Source: Sophora flavescens (taxonomy: Eukaryota; Streptophyta; Magnoliopsida; Fabales; Fabaceae). Taken from it: a stretch of DNA of 64,000 nt. Position 1 is the first letter of the stretch; the number at the start of each line of letters is the position of its first letter. The position numbers were made by a program, and so were the translations under genes. The notes below the pieces were generated by a model. The model was not told the origin of the DNA. It ran no database searches and worked only from the letters and a program-made list of their open reading frames with translations. Shown in pieces: positions 35,481 to 47,492 of this stretch. The DNA is taken from NCBI GenBank assembly GCA_030762895.1, contig CM061065.1, forward strand, positions 65,766,200-65,830,199, given 5' to 3'.

Positions 35481-38240
35481 CTTCCTCTTCGAGCATTGTG
35501 TTGTAGAAATCAACCTACTTCAAGATCATGGGTATTTGATACTGCATGTGGATCTCACATTAATGTGAAGGATCAAAGGGAGTAGGATGTTGACTATAGG
35601 CAAAGTCAATCTGTGAATAGGAAATGGAGTAAAAGTTGCTGCATTAACTATGAAGTTTTTGACTTTGCCTGCGGGGCTTGTTTTGGAACTAAATAAATGT
35701 TATTATGTTCCAGCAATTGGTAGAAACATCAGTCACATGATATTTTATATGCTAGCATGCTTTTGGATAATGGATTTTGTGCCCTTAATCCTTATATGTC
35801 CATTTATAACATAAATGCGAAAAGGATCAAAACAAGTGATTTGAACTCTACATGCCTTTGGCATTGTCGTTTAGGCAGATAGGTGAGAAACGCATCTCCA
35901 AGTTCCATGAGGATGGACTCTTGGACTCATTCGATTATGCATCATTTGATGAATGCGAATCATGCTTATTGGGGAAGACGACTAAGGCCCCATCCACTAC
36001 GCAAGGTGAAAGGGCCAGTGGTCTTTTGGGCTTGATACATAGCGATGTGTGTGGCCCCCTAAACAAGTCGGATAGTGGTACTTATCCTTACTTCATCTCA
36101 TTTACTGGTGATTTCAGTAAATATGGATTTGTGTCTCTTATGAAACACAAGTCTGAAACCTTTGAAAAGTTCAAAGAGTTCAAGAATGAAGTGGAGAACC
36201 AGCTTGGCAAAGGTATTAAGGCCATACAATTAGATCATGGCGGATAATACTTAAGCCAAAAGTTTGATGACTATTTGAGAAAGTGTGGGATAGTGTCCCA
36301 ACTTACTCCTCCTGGAACGCCACAATGGAATAGTGTGTCCGAAAGGTGGTATCGCACCTTATTAGACATGGTACGATCCATGATGAGTCATTTAGACCTT
36401 TTTGACTCTTTCTGGGGTTTTGATCTTCTTATAGCTGCATTCACTCTTAACCGTGTTCCATCTAAAGTGATTGAAAAGACTCCATATGAGATATGGATGG
36501 GCCGAAGGCCCAGTTTATCATTTATGAGGATTTGAAGATGTCTAGTTTATGTGAAACGTCTTATGATGGATAAACTTGGGCCCAAATCAGATAAATGTAT
36601 ATTTGTGGGATATCCTGAGGAAACCAAAGGATATTAATTCTACAACCCCTTCGAGGACAATGTGTTTGTCATTTGGACTGGAGTGTTCCTTGAGAAGGAA
36701 CACATCTCCAAAGGAGACAGTGGGAGAAATGTAGAACATGGAGAAATTCAAGTACCACAAAATACTGACCCGCCTACAATGGAACAAGAAACGGTACCAC
36801 AAGATGTTGTGGTTGAACCATCGGTTCAAGTAACACAAGACTTGCGTAGATCTAACAGGTCAAGTCACCAATCTGAGAGATATGGACTTCTCCTGACTCG
36901 GTAAGGAAATGTGCTGCTCATGAACCAAGATGAGGCTGTAACCTACCAAGAGGTCATAATTGGGTCGGAATCTGAGAAGTGACTTGAGGCCATAGGATCC
37001 GAAATGGAATCCATGTACACAAACCAGGTATGGACCTTGGTTGAGCCACCCGAAGGGGTAAAACCCATAGGATGCAAGTGGGTCTTCAAGAAGAAGACTG
37101 ACATAGATGGTAAAGTGATTACCTTTAAGGTGCGACTGGTTACGAAAGGTTTCAAGCAAATTCATGGTGTAAACTCTGATGAAAGGTTCTCCCCAATAGC
37201 GATGCTCCAATCTGTTCGGATTCTACCTGTTATTGTTGAATATTATGATTATGAGATCTGGCAAATGGATGTCAGGACTGCTTTCTTTAACGGGAATCTT
37301 CCTGAGGATGTGTACATGACACAATCCAAGGGTTTTGTAGATCTAAAGGATGTTGGAAAGATATGTCAGTTGCAGAGATCCATTTATGGATTAAAGCAAG
37401 CTTCCAGAAGCTGGAATCTTCATTATGATGAAGCTGTCTGACAGTTTCGATTCATCAAGAAGAAGATGAACCTTGTGTGTACAAGAAGGTTAGTGGGAAT
37501 GGATTGTCTTTCTTGTATTGTATGTGGATGACATACTGCTTATCGGAAACGATATCCCTACACTGCAAAATATGGGAAATTGTTTTTCGATGAAGGACTT
37601 GGGCGAAACTTCCTACATGTTAGGACTTAGGATCTATAGAGATAGATCACTAAAATTGCTAGGCCTTAGTCAGAGTACATTATGTACTACACTAGTTATC
37701 TTGTATGCTTTGAGTATGACAAGAAGGTACCAGTTGATATCAATGAAGGTCACTGAACTATAGTCAAGAACATCCATAAGTATCTGAGAACAACTGAGGA
37801 TACATTCTTGAAAAATGAAGGTGAGGAAGAAGTCGCTGTAAGGTGTTACATCGACACTGTTTCCAAACCAATAAAGGTTATTCCAGATCGCAGTCTGGAT
37901 TTGTGTTTTGTCTTAATGGTGGCACTGTGACCTTGAAAAGTTCCAAGCACGAGAGAGTTATAGCTTTCATTACAGAGGCCAAGTACATAGTTGCCTTAAA
38001 TGTAGATTTAAAGGTCGTTTAGATCAACAAGTTCATTTATGAACAAGGAATGATTCCTAACTTTGTGAAATCCAGTGATCTCGTTGCGACGATGATGGAG
38101 TAATTGCAAAAGCTAAGGAAACATGATCTCACCAGCGATCTGAACATATACTTTGGTGTTTCCATCTCATTCGATAAATGATCGATAGAGGAGAAATGCG
38201 AAGATATGCAGAATGACGACACTAAATAATCCGCTAATGG
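35480..38240 (+). pseudogene. Copia pol relic: PR, integrase, RT, RNase H
   Basis: Domains are in Copia order. A protease remnant lies at about 35,520-35,640. The integrase zinc-binding region (35,850-36,000) contains CESCLLGKTTKAP. The integrase core (36,030-36,535) reads IHSDVCGPL, QLDHGG and WNSVSERWYRT, so the D-D-E residues are present. RT (37,000-37,760) contains GCKWVFKKKTD, KVRLVTKGFKQ, WQMDVRTAFFNGNL, YGLKQASRSWN and YVDDILLIGND. The RNase H relic (37,850-38,230) ends before the purine tract at 38,318-38,328. In-frame stops occur after QLDHGG, at FMRI, after LLLTR and at DEAV, so it cannot make a polyprotein. The pattern is closest to Tork/Bianca-like plant Copia, by recollection. 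Confidence 0.85.
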
Positions 38241-38328
38241 AGTCTCTTGCTCGGTGGTAGCATGACACTCACACTAGATCAATGGGTGTTAGATTGATGC
38301 CCGATTGACTCCAGTGCTAGTGGGAGAT

Positions 38329-38334
38329 TGTTGG
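38329..38334 (+). repeat. Start of Copia 3' LTR (split)
   Basis: TGTTGG follows the purine tract and equals the first six bases of the 5' LTR. The rest of this LTR resumes at 42,583, after a 4.25-kb insertion. Confidence 0.8.
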
Positions 38335-39678
38335 TGATAGTGTGATTTTACATCATATTTCATGTGCACTTTCGCATGCATTTTTCATATAGTTTAGGCA
38401 TAATTAGTTGATTTTTGTTAGTTTTTACCTTGGAACGGGTAAGGTGGTCTTGTGATGTTGTTTTGCATAAATCAATGTAAAAATGATCAAAGTTGACCAT
38501 GATGGAGCTTGGAATAAGATAGAGCTAAGAAAAGGAAGAATTGAGCCAAACAGAGCCCATCACGGCCATGATTAAGCAGAGCAGAAGGCAAAAGTCAGAA
38601 GCTATCACGGCCTGGCCGTGATGACCATCAATGTTGTGACAATTCAGAAGGCAAAAGACAGAAGCTATCACGGCCTAGCCGTGATACAGATCACGGCCGT
38701 GACAGGCCAGGCAGAACTGATCACGGCCTAGCCGTGAGGAGGCTCACGGCCGTGATGCTCCAATTTTGAAAGCGCGCCCATTCCAGAACGCGTCACGGCC
38801 TGGCCTTGATGGCCATCACGGCCGTGACGCGTGGCCTCTCTATAAATAAGAAGCACAGACAGACCTAGAGGGAGAACTTTTTGGACCAGAACTGTTTTTA
38901 GATCTTTTTGAATCCTTATTCTGGAGCTGTGTCTCCCTACTCTCTTTTCTTGTTTACAATTATGGTGAATTCCGATTGTTTGTATGTCGTTACGAGCATG
39001 AGGAACTAATCCCTTTGTCTAAGGGATCAATGAAACCACCCACGGCGGTGTAGCGTTCATGTGAAGTATGTATCTCTCCTTTACCTCAATTCATGTTTTC
39101 CAATTCTGATTTTATTGCGTTGATCATAAGCATGCGTGATTGACTAGTTAACGTGATGAGGCTTGATAGGCGATTCGCGTTTAGAACTTGAATTGGGATC
39201 ACTGATTGAATATTGCACGAGAGTGAGTAGGAGATTAGTGCAACCCTATAGGGAACCAAATTTAACAGAGTTTGATGATTGGGTTATGAGGCCTAGGAAG
39301 TAATTAACTCAATCGTTGAATACGTCCTATTAAGCACGACAGTGGATTTAGGAGAATTTGGGGGTCCCGGTTGACATTAAAATTGAATTTAGGGAGATCA
39401 TCATCATCACTTGGGTATTATGCATGATTGGGTAGGTGGATTTGTGACCTTAGATGTTTTAATCCAGATTTTAACTACCACTACCTGCTTGATCTTTGAT
39501 TGATTTGTTGATTTGAATTGCGATCCTATATTTTCTCTATTCTCAACCACCTTCTGTCACTTGGTCAACATATCGAATTTCTTGAGAATTGGTAACCCAA
39601 TCCCTGTGTCCGACCTCGGTAATTACTTACCGTGTTTATTACGTACGACGACCCGGTACACTTGCCGGTGACTCAACA
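38335..39678 (+). repeat. 5' LTR of palindrome-rich element
   Basis: 1,344 bp. It holds a cluster at about 38,565-38,832 of imperfect palindromes of the form TCACGGCCTRGCCGTGA, alternating with TCACGGCCGTGA. A TATA-like CTATAAATAAG follows at about 38,840. The two LTRs differ by gain or loss of whole palindrome units and by few substitutions. Confidence 0.88.
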
Positions 39679-41238
39679 AGTTTTTGGCGCCATCACGGGC
39701 GTGATGGAAAGACCCTGAAGAGCAGAAAGCATCACGACCTAGCTGTGATGGAGGTCACGGCCGTGACAGGCCACCCTGAGGACCAGAATTGATCGCAGCC
39801 TAGTCGTGATGAGGCTCACGGTCGTGATGTACTTCCCATCAAGTTTCTGACTGGAATGAGAGCCAACACCCGCTACCGCCTTGGTAAGCCGTTCCAATTT
39901 TTCTCCTCTCTCCGACTTGATTGTTTACATTGGGGACAATGTAAATTTTTAAGCTTGGGGTGGGGGTATTTTGCATTAGCATTATTCATGTTGCATTCAT
40001 ATAGTTTTGCATGATCACATGATTCGATTGCCCTTTCCTTAGATATGATGCATCCAATTGCGAGAACTGAGTGCCAAATAAATAGAGATAGTGGATTGTT
40101 GAACCCAATTTTTTTTTATTCCTGTGATAAGGCAAATAATGAAAATGCTTGAGATGATCTTTGATAGTTGATAATTAGCATATGGTTCCGTAGATTTGTG
40201 TTCCTCATTGATTTCTGAACTACAAAATGAGAGATTTTGAGCCACAAGGGTACTCACTATATCTACCCCATTCTTTGTGCTAGAGTGTTATTCCTCTTGG
40301 ATTGTATTTCTCTAGAACTTGACTTGAAACCGTTTCAAAGCTTAAAAGTTCTTGAAAACATTTTTGAAAATGATTGAGGCACTAGGTATTTTTTTCGGCC
40401 TTCCGAGCTTTGATTGACTAAATGCTACCCCTTAGTTGCCCAATTTTGAGCCTAAAAGAATGAAATACTTTTCTTGGTGCCTTGAAATATAGTGTTGAAT
40501 GATGCTTGATAGGACCTTCTAAAGTATTACAAAAAGGGTAAAAAGGTAGTTGAAAAAAGTATGGGATGAGAAAATCAGAAAAATATTTCTCCTTAATTGA
40601 AAATCTCCCCTTCTCAAATAAAAAGAAAAAGAAAAAGAAAACAAAAAAATGGAGAAGGGGATGACAAAAGAAAAGTGAGAAATAAAACAAAAAGAAAGAA
40701 AAAAAAAGGTGGGAAAGTGAATCAAAACCCAAAAAGGTATTTTAGAAGGTTATGAATTGCAATGTTTGATGTTTTGTGTAGCCTTTTGAAATTTCCTTTT
40801 CTTAATTTCCCCACCTAACGATTAATCCCATGGCCCCGTTACAACCAAAGCAAAGACCTCTTGATTATTAATTGTTTTCATTAATAAAGTAGAGATTTGG
40901 TTGATAGTCAAGCCTATGGTAGAGTTCATTCCTTGAGGAAATTGAGCAAAATGTCATATATCCCTAAACACTTGAGTGAGGCTAGAAAGAGTGCCAACCA
41001 AATGAACAAGCTTGGGGTGATTTTCAGGTGAGAAAGAGTGCTCAAATCAGTGAGATATGAGTCTAAGAAACCTAAGCGTCTAATTGGACTTGAATTGATT
41101 GTCTCTTGCTAAATTATTTGAATTGCCTATTACTTGGATCAGTTACTACTCGGGTTCTAAATCACACTATCCATGCTTTTTGATCTTCTGGCCTTAGTGA
41201 TTGCTTGAGGATAAGCAAGTTTTAAGCTTGGGGTGATT
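39679..41238 (+). other. Non-coding internal region of palindrome-rich element
   Basis: The primer-binding motif TGGCGCC is at 39,685-39,691. Further CACGGCC/GGCCGTG repeats lie at about 39,690-39,830, a GGGGACAATGTAAA phrase at about 39,935, and a homopurine block at 40,610-40,720. No gag or pol was recognised; the polypurine-like end GCTTGGGGTGATT is at about 41,226-41,238. Confidence 0.8.
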
Positions 41239-42582
41239 TGATAGTGTGATTTTACATCATATTTCATGTGCACTTTCACATGCATTTTTCATATAGTTTA
41301 GGCATAATTAGTTGATTTTTGTTAGTTTTTACCTTGGAACGGGTAAGGTGGTCTTGTGATGTTGTTTTGCAGAAATCAATGTAAAAATGATCAAAGTTGA
41401 CCATGATGGAGCTTGGAATAAGATAGAGCTAAGAAAAGGAAGAATTGAGCCAAACAGAGCCCATCACGGCCTGGCCGTGATGACCATCACGGCCATGATC
41501 AAGCAGAGCAGAAGGCAAAAGTCAGAAGCTGTCACGGCCTGGCCGTGATGACCATCACGACCGTGACAATTCAGAAGGCAAAAGACAGAAGCTATCACGG
41601 CCGTGACAGGCCAGGCAGAACTGATCACGGCCTAGCCGTGAGGAGGCTCACGGCCGTGATGCTCCAATTTTGAAAGCGCGCCCATTCCAGAACGCGTCAC
41701 GACCTGGCCGTGATGGCCATCACGGCCGTGACGCGTGGCCTCTCTATAAATAAGAAGCACAGATAGACCTAGAGGGAGAACTTTTTGGATCAGAACTGTT
41801 TTTAGATCTTTTTGAATCCTTATTCTGGAGCTGCGTCTCCCTACTCTCTTTTCTTGTTTACAATTATGGTGAATTCCGATTGTTTGTATGTCGTTACGAG
41901 CATGAGGAACTCATCCCTTTGTCTAAGGGATCAATGAAACCACCCATGGCGGTGTAGCGTTCATGTGATGTATGTATCTCTCCTTTACCTCAATTCATGT
42001 TTTTCAATTCTGATTTTATTGCGTTGATCATAAGCATGCGTGATTGACTAGTTAACGTGATGAGGCTTGATAGGCGATTCACGTTTAGAACTTGAATTGG
42101 GATCACTGATTGAATATTGCACGAGAGTGAGTAGGAGATTAGTGCAACCCTATAGGGAACCAGATTTAACAGAGTTTGATGATTGGGTTATGAGACCTAG
42201 GAAGTAATTAACTCAATCGTTGAATACGTCCTATTGAGCACGACAGTGGATTTAGGAGAATTTGGGGGTCCCGGTTGACATTAAAATTGAATTTAGGGAG
42301 ATCATCATCATCACTTGGGTACTATGCATGATTGGGAAGGTGGATTTGTGACCTTAGATGTTTAAATTCAGATTTTAACTACCACTACCTGCTTGATCTT
42401 TGATTGATTTGTTGATTTGAATTGCGATCCTATATTTTCTCTATTCTCAACCACCTTCTGTCACTTGGTCAACATATCGAATTTCTTGCGAATTGGTAAC
42501 CCAATCCCTGTGTTCGACCTCGGTAATTATTTACCGTGTTTATTACGTACGACGACCAGGTACACTTGCCGGTGACTCAACA
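41239..42582 (+). repeat. 3' LTR of palindrome-rich element
   Basis: 1,344 bp, near-identical to 38,335-39,678. The palindrome cluster lies at about 41,461-41,735 and the TATA-like CTATAAATAAG at about 41,744. It joins the Copia 3' LTR remainder at 42,583. Confidence 0.88.
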
Positions 42583-43685
42583 GTGTAAGCCCTAGTGGCC
42601 AATCTATTTTGAATAGATCATTATTTGTATCATGAATTTAATCATATATTTGATGTATGAATAAGGCATTCATTTATTATGTTATTAGTTTATAGCATAA
42701 TAAAGTCCTTAGAATAGTCAACTCATTCAATGAGATATTAAGTATGTGACTTAATCGTGAGACCTCATTGAATAATAGAACGCTATTCTTAAATATCCGT
42801 TGTCAAGTATTTTTGTTAATTAGGACGACAATAATACATAGAGACTATTTTGTGAGTAGACTGATGACCACGTCTAACGGGTCATGGATATGTGATATCA
42901 AGTCAGCACACAGGTATAAATACTAGGAGTAATATTTATACCGGATGACCCACTATGATAATACTTCATAATAGTTATGTAAGTGTCATAAGTATTCTCA
43001 TGGCGACCATAGTGAAGTACTCCTTCGACTTGAAGTCACTACGATTCCTACAAGAGGAATTGTAGGCTTTAATGCTATCAAACGTCACACGTAACAGGGT
43101 AATCATAAATGTAGTTATTGGGCTTAAAATAAATCTTGTTGAGGAGTGTGAGTGATGTAGACAGGATTCGTCCCTCCTACATAACAGGGGTAATGTCTTG
43201 GGCCCCTCGATAGAGTGAGACGTGAAATATGTGTGGCCACGCGAAAGTGGGTCAATATGTGATATTGGGCGATTTGTGATTACACGTCTACTTAGAGATC
43301 GAGGAATAAATAATTGAACATAACAAGGATGACACTCTTATGCCTTGTGTTCAATTAAGACATATGGATGAAGGGACATTTACTACACGGTAAATTTTGG
43401 TCGTGGTAAGGCTAAAATCGGATAACCGATAATCTTGCTAACCATGCCTCCCCGTAGCCGTCAGCTAGCACATGACGCACGGCTCCAACACCCATTTGCT
43501 CGCATGGACTGAGTAGAGGTGCTACCCCATCGTGGCACTGATGATCGAAAAAGTAAAAGCACGCTTCAAGAGGTAAACGCTAATGCCCTATGTGATTCAT
43601 GTTTGTAATGCGTGATCCATGGAAATGGTTTTCTTCCGCCTTGAGATATGATTTTTGAAGATGATTATCTCATGAAAATCCAACA
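42583..43685 (+). repeat. Remainder of Copia 3' LTR
   Basis: Starts GTGTAAGCCCTAGTGGCC and ends ATGAAAATCCAACA, collinear with 8,410-9,500. It is followed by the target duplication TGATA at 43,686-43,690. Confidence 0.9.
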
Positions 43686-43690
43686 TGATA

Positions 43691-45334
43691 AGCATGGATA
43701 TGAATAGTTAAATCCATTTGTTTGTGTGTTTGAAAGTAGTATATGTTATTGGTAAAAAAAATTATTATTTATTAATACTTTGATATGTGCGCTTTTATTT
43801 TAATTAATAATATAATAAAAACTATAATGTAAATTTGTCTAAATAAATTCCAAAATATAATTACAATTACAATTTATCATTTAATTACATTTTTTATAAA
43901 ACAGGCATGTTAAAGCATCACTGGATCATTTAATTACATGTTATAATAATAATAATAATTTATTTATAAAAAATATAACCAGTGCGTTTCGCAAGAGTAA
44001 ACAATACTAGTATCTAAGCTCACTCGAATGGTGCAATTGTGTAAGGAACGATTACTTAGATCTATGTGACCCTTAAGTAACTCCCATTAAAGATACTCTT
44101 ACTAGTTACTAGCTTGTACAGTAATAAGGGATTAGTCATACTTGGAATTATCACTTGTTTTTAGAGAATCGTGAAAGAATGTGCTTACATCATTCACATT
44201 TTGACATTTAAAAAAAAATAGGGCCCAACTTTCAAAAAATAATAATAATAATAGGATCCACTACTTACTTGCAATACGATTGTTATCTCAACCTCATGTT
44301 AAAATAGAAGGTAAGGATTGTAGAAATAGAAATGTTTTATTAGAAAACCTTCAAGTATTAGGCTAATTCTATGGTGCACAAGTGGGATGGGTACACCCAT
44401 CATGCATAACTTATTTCAACCATCAAATTTGTGTGAAGTACAATAATATGGTGCATCCTCCCTATATTATCCCTCCCCCAACTCACACATATTCCCTCCT
44501 CTCTCCACCGCCAGCTCTACCCCCCTATCTCTCATCTTCACCCCCTTCCTCCAACGTGAACACCATGGTGAGGGTTGGACTTGTTCTGGTGTGGTAGTTT
44601 GTTTCAGATGCTTTCACATAAAGGGATTCTCTGTTCTCTTCCTCTTTTAAAGAGTGGATCTCACATGATATTGTTGAAATTTTGTTTCAGTTTTGGTTCT
44701 TTTAGATTTTATTTTATTTTATTTTTAAAAAAAACTCGCGCCTTCACCCACGACCACCGCAACAATCCCTTCCTCTCGAGAAATTGATCTTATTTCACCA
44801 CTCACCATCACTTCGTCAACTCTACAGCAAGTGCCGCCCCGACCGCATACTAGCTGCCGTCCACGCGCCACCACACAGTTCACACAGCACCGCACAGATA
44901 TACAGGTTTCTAATAAATATTTTTTTTCATGATTACTTAATCAATATCCTTAAAGTACTTATTAGCATTCTTCTTAAATAAAAAAAATATAAAATGATAC
45001 TAAATATGTAAGACACTAGTAAATCTCATAGTTGATTACATTTGAAATACCAAATGTGAAAGAGACAAGCACAATCGATTAGTGCTTTTCTGTATCATGT
45101 AATAAATTTTTGGATTTAATTGATATGTACTATTAGTATAAAGAATTTTACACAATATCAACCAATAAAAAATTGTCACATAAGTTAAAATGTTTGACTC
45201 TTAACCTAACTTCCTTAAAAGTCACTTATATCATGATTTCTGATTGATTGACAATATAAAAAACTTTAAACTCTAATTTCTCCTTGATAATGTCATTTCA
45301 TCCTAATATATAATAACGATTTGTCTATCGTGTA
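43691..45334. other. AT-rich intergenic DNA; possible Helitron end
   Basis: No gene was recognised. A TGCG-TTTC-GCAA hairpin followed by a short spacer and ATACTAG|T at 43,981-44,010 resembles a Helitron 3' terminus, but no start was found. A C/T-rich leader-like block at 44,450-44,570 precedes a short ATG frame (CACCATGGTGAGGG) that ends quickly. Confidence 0.4.
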
Positions 45335-45890
45335 TAGGGAAGTCAATTTTATCCGTACCCGCGGATAAAATCCGCAACGGGTACGGGGCGGGTAGTTAAA
45401 CGGGTACCCGTGGGTAAAATAAACGGGTAATTCCAATACCCGTTTATAAACGGGGCGGGGGCGGGTATCACACTATCCGTGCCCGCGGATACCCGTACTC
45501 GTTACTTAATTACTATAATACCCTTTATTATATATATCTACTCTCAAAGTCCTTATATCATTTTCTAGATAATTTTCATCTATTGTGTTGTTTCATGGAT
45601 ATTTTAAGTGTGATGTATTAATTTGTAGGTGCTATTTTGTTCAAATATCGGAAGATATTAATGTGGTGGTTTGTTTAAGTTTTATGTATTTTTTTAATTA
45701 AAAAAAGATTTTTTTTTATAACTACCCACGGATATCCGCGGATACCCGTGAAAACCCACGGATACCCGTGAAAACCCGTTAAACGGATATCCGTACGGGT
45801 ACGGGGCGGATACGGGTAGTTTTTTTTATCCAACGGGGCGGGTAGCGGGTAGCCAATATCCGTGCCCGCCCCGCCCCGTTGACATCCCTA
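45335..45890. mobile_element. hAT-type MITE, G-rich (556 bp)
   Basis: The ends TAGGGAAGTCAA and TTGACATCCCTA are inverted repeats. Both flanks carry the identical 8-bp ATCGTGTA (45,327-45,334; 45,891-45,898), the duplication length of hAT elements. Both arms are filled with GGGTACCCG and CCGCGGATA words that are inverted between the arms, so the element can form a GC-rich fold-back in very AT-rich surroundings. It encodes no protein. Confidence 0.93.
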
Positions 45891-46195
45891 ATCGTGTACA
45901 AGGTTGCAAGGTTAAGTCTTATGAATTACTTATTTTTTTAATGGGTTATTAATTACTTATTTAATTACTAAATTTCAATTAATTTTGACTAGCTAATTAA
46001 TCACGGCTCTTTGAAAAACTAAATTATTTCTGTTAGATTCATTACCTCCATTACCTCCCTAAAATATCTCTTTTCCTACCAAAAATTAATAATAATTTGA
46101 TTCTTATTTTTTTTATAAAATATTTAAAATAAGAATATCAGAAAATAAAAAACGTTGAATTTGGATTGTTCAATAGTTATTCATTTCTTTTTTTA

Positions 46196-46196
46196 A

Positions 46197-46241
<45 letters not shown>

Positions 46242-46243
46242 TT
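46196..46243. repeat. (AAT)n microsatellite
   Basis: About 15 AAT units; a shorter run follows at 46,281-46,297. Confidence 0.95.
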
Positions 46244-46949
46244 TATTTTATAAAGCCATAAACGTTTCAAGCTTACTCAAAAATAATAATAATAATTCTA
46301 TTTTTTTATAATGCCATACACGTTTCAAGCCTACCCAAAATATCCAATATTCCAAATTCCAGGAAAAAAAAATGTATCATTATTATTACTAAAAAAGATA
46401 TGAAGTCTTGAACAATTCAAAGTCAACGTTTCTGGTTTGTTAGTATTCTTGTTTTAAATAATTTATAAAAATAAGTAAGAATCAAATTATTATTACTTTT
46501 TGATGGGAAGCATAGTCCCTCCGATCTTTATTATAAACAAAAATTAGATAAAATACATATATTAATATGATTAGTTAATTTTATTAAAGCTGGTAAAAAA
46601 TTAGATTTGTTATCTAAATTATTTTTCATTTAAAACTTTATTTTTTACTAAATGAGTCATTGTAATTTATATTAAAAGAAGAGTATTTTAGGAATAATGT
46701 TATTAAATAAGTCATTGGAAAACAAAATTTACTTATATATTCAAGAAAAACTTTGAGACTTTTTTGTTTATAATATATACGAAAGTGAGCAGATTTTAGG
46801 GAGGTGAATGAAGGTAATATATAAATAGGAAAGAGATAATTTTTGCTTTTCAAAGAACCATGATTAATTAGCTGGTAAAATTAATTGAAAGTTAGAAATT
46901 AAATGTGTAATTAATAAGCCTTAACCTATGACATATTGCACAGAATAGA

Positions 46950-47126
46950 GTTTAATTTATATATACTGGTAGTGTAAAATATTTTTATACTAATATCTAA
47001 TAATATCTTAACAAATCAGTATTATTGTTATTTCTTTTTCTTTATTATTAAAATAAAAATACACATATCCAAATATTAATAGATATCAACGTAAAACTTT
47101 TTACACTAACAATATATACTATTTTA
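46950..47126. mobile_element. Short fold-back MITE
   Basis: The left arm TATATATACTGGTAGTGTAAAA and right arm TTTTACACTAACAATATATA are inverted repeats, with TTTAAT-like sequence on both sides as a possible duplication. About 175 bp, AT-rich, no coding. An MITE class is not assigned. Confidence 0.5.
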
Positions 47127-47239
47127 ATCCCTAGAAAAATCGATATAATAAATCATGCAAAAGACCCGCTTATTGTAATCAGAACATAAAAAACGCTAAC
47201 GTAAACAACGCTCAATAGTCAAATATGATAATCAAACCT

Positions 47240-47490
47240 CAAATCAAGTACTAACTTAGATCCATATTATAAGAGACAAAACCCTAAATGATACATATTA
47301 ATAAAAGTCTTGAAATGAGTTAATTATAATTAATACTTGTATAGATTTTAAAAAATACCCTTCTAATTAAGGATAATATTGAAAATTAATATTTAATATA
47401 TATGAAAATTTATGCATGTTTTTAATATTTTGGACCAAAAAAATGGATTCATTTGTTTCTTACAATATGGATCAGAGGTAGCATTATAAT
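47240..47490. mobile_element. Stowaway-like MITE, copy A
   Basis: The ends GATCCATATTATAAGAGACA and its inverted form TTACAATATGGATC flank an AT-rich core containing TACCCTTCTAATT and TTAATATATATGAAAATT. The CTMCCTCCGNNCC...ATTATAAG end form is that of Stowaway-type (Tc1/mariner) MITEs. The core recurs at 47,885-48,180 and 48,255-48,735. Confidence 0.55.
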
Positions 47491-47492
47491 AT

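Larger units (their letters stand above)
38335..42582 (+). mobile_element. Non-autonomous LTR element rich in CACGGCC palindromes
   Basis: Two 1,344-bp LTRs (38,335-39,678 and 41,239-42,582) begin TGATAGTGTGATTTT and end GTGACTCAACA. The 5' LTR is followed by TTTTTGGCGCC, fitting a primer site for a tRNA ending in GGCGCCA (tRNA-Asp type, as in Athila/TAT gypsy elements). The 3' LTR is preceded by GAGGATAAGCAAGTTTTAAG and a G-rich tract, also typical of Ty3/gypsy. The internal region is only 1,560 bp and has no coding frame, so the element depends on others. No clear 5-bp duplication was found: the flanks are GTTGG and GTGTA. Confidence 0.88.
8404..43685 (+). mobile_element. Ty1/Copia element expanded by nested insertions
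   Basis: One Copia element occupies about 35.3 kb. Its 5' LTR (8,404-9,500) and split 3' LTR (38,329-38,334 plus 42,583-43,685) both start TGTTGG. They end CCTAACA and CCAACA, and the element is flanked on both sides by the perfect 5-bp duplication TGATA. A primer-binding site complementary to initiator tRNA-Met follows the 5' LTR, and a purine tract GTGGGAGAT precedes the 3' LTR. Gag and pol relics lie at 24,050-24,345 and 35,039-38,240. Removing the Helitron region, the Tekay element and the palindrome-rich LTR element leaves an element of typical Copia size. All coding parts carry stops. Confidence 0.9.

Noticed and set aside
35852..37441. Active Copia polyprotein
   Set aside because: Integrase and RT motifs are good, but at least four in-frame stops and the split gag exclude function.
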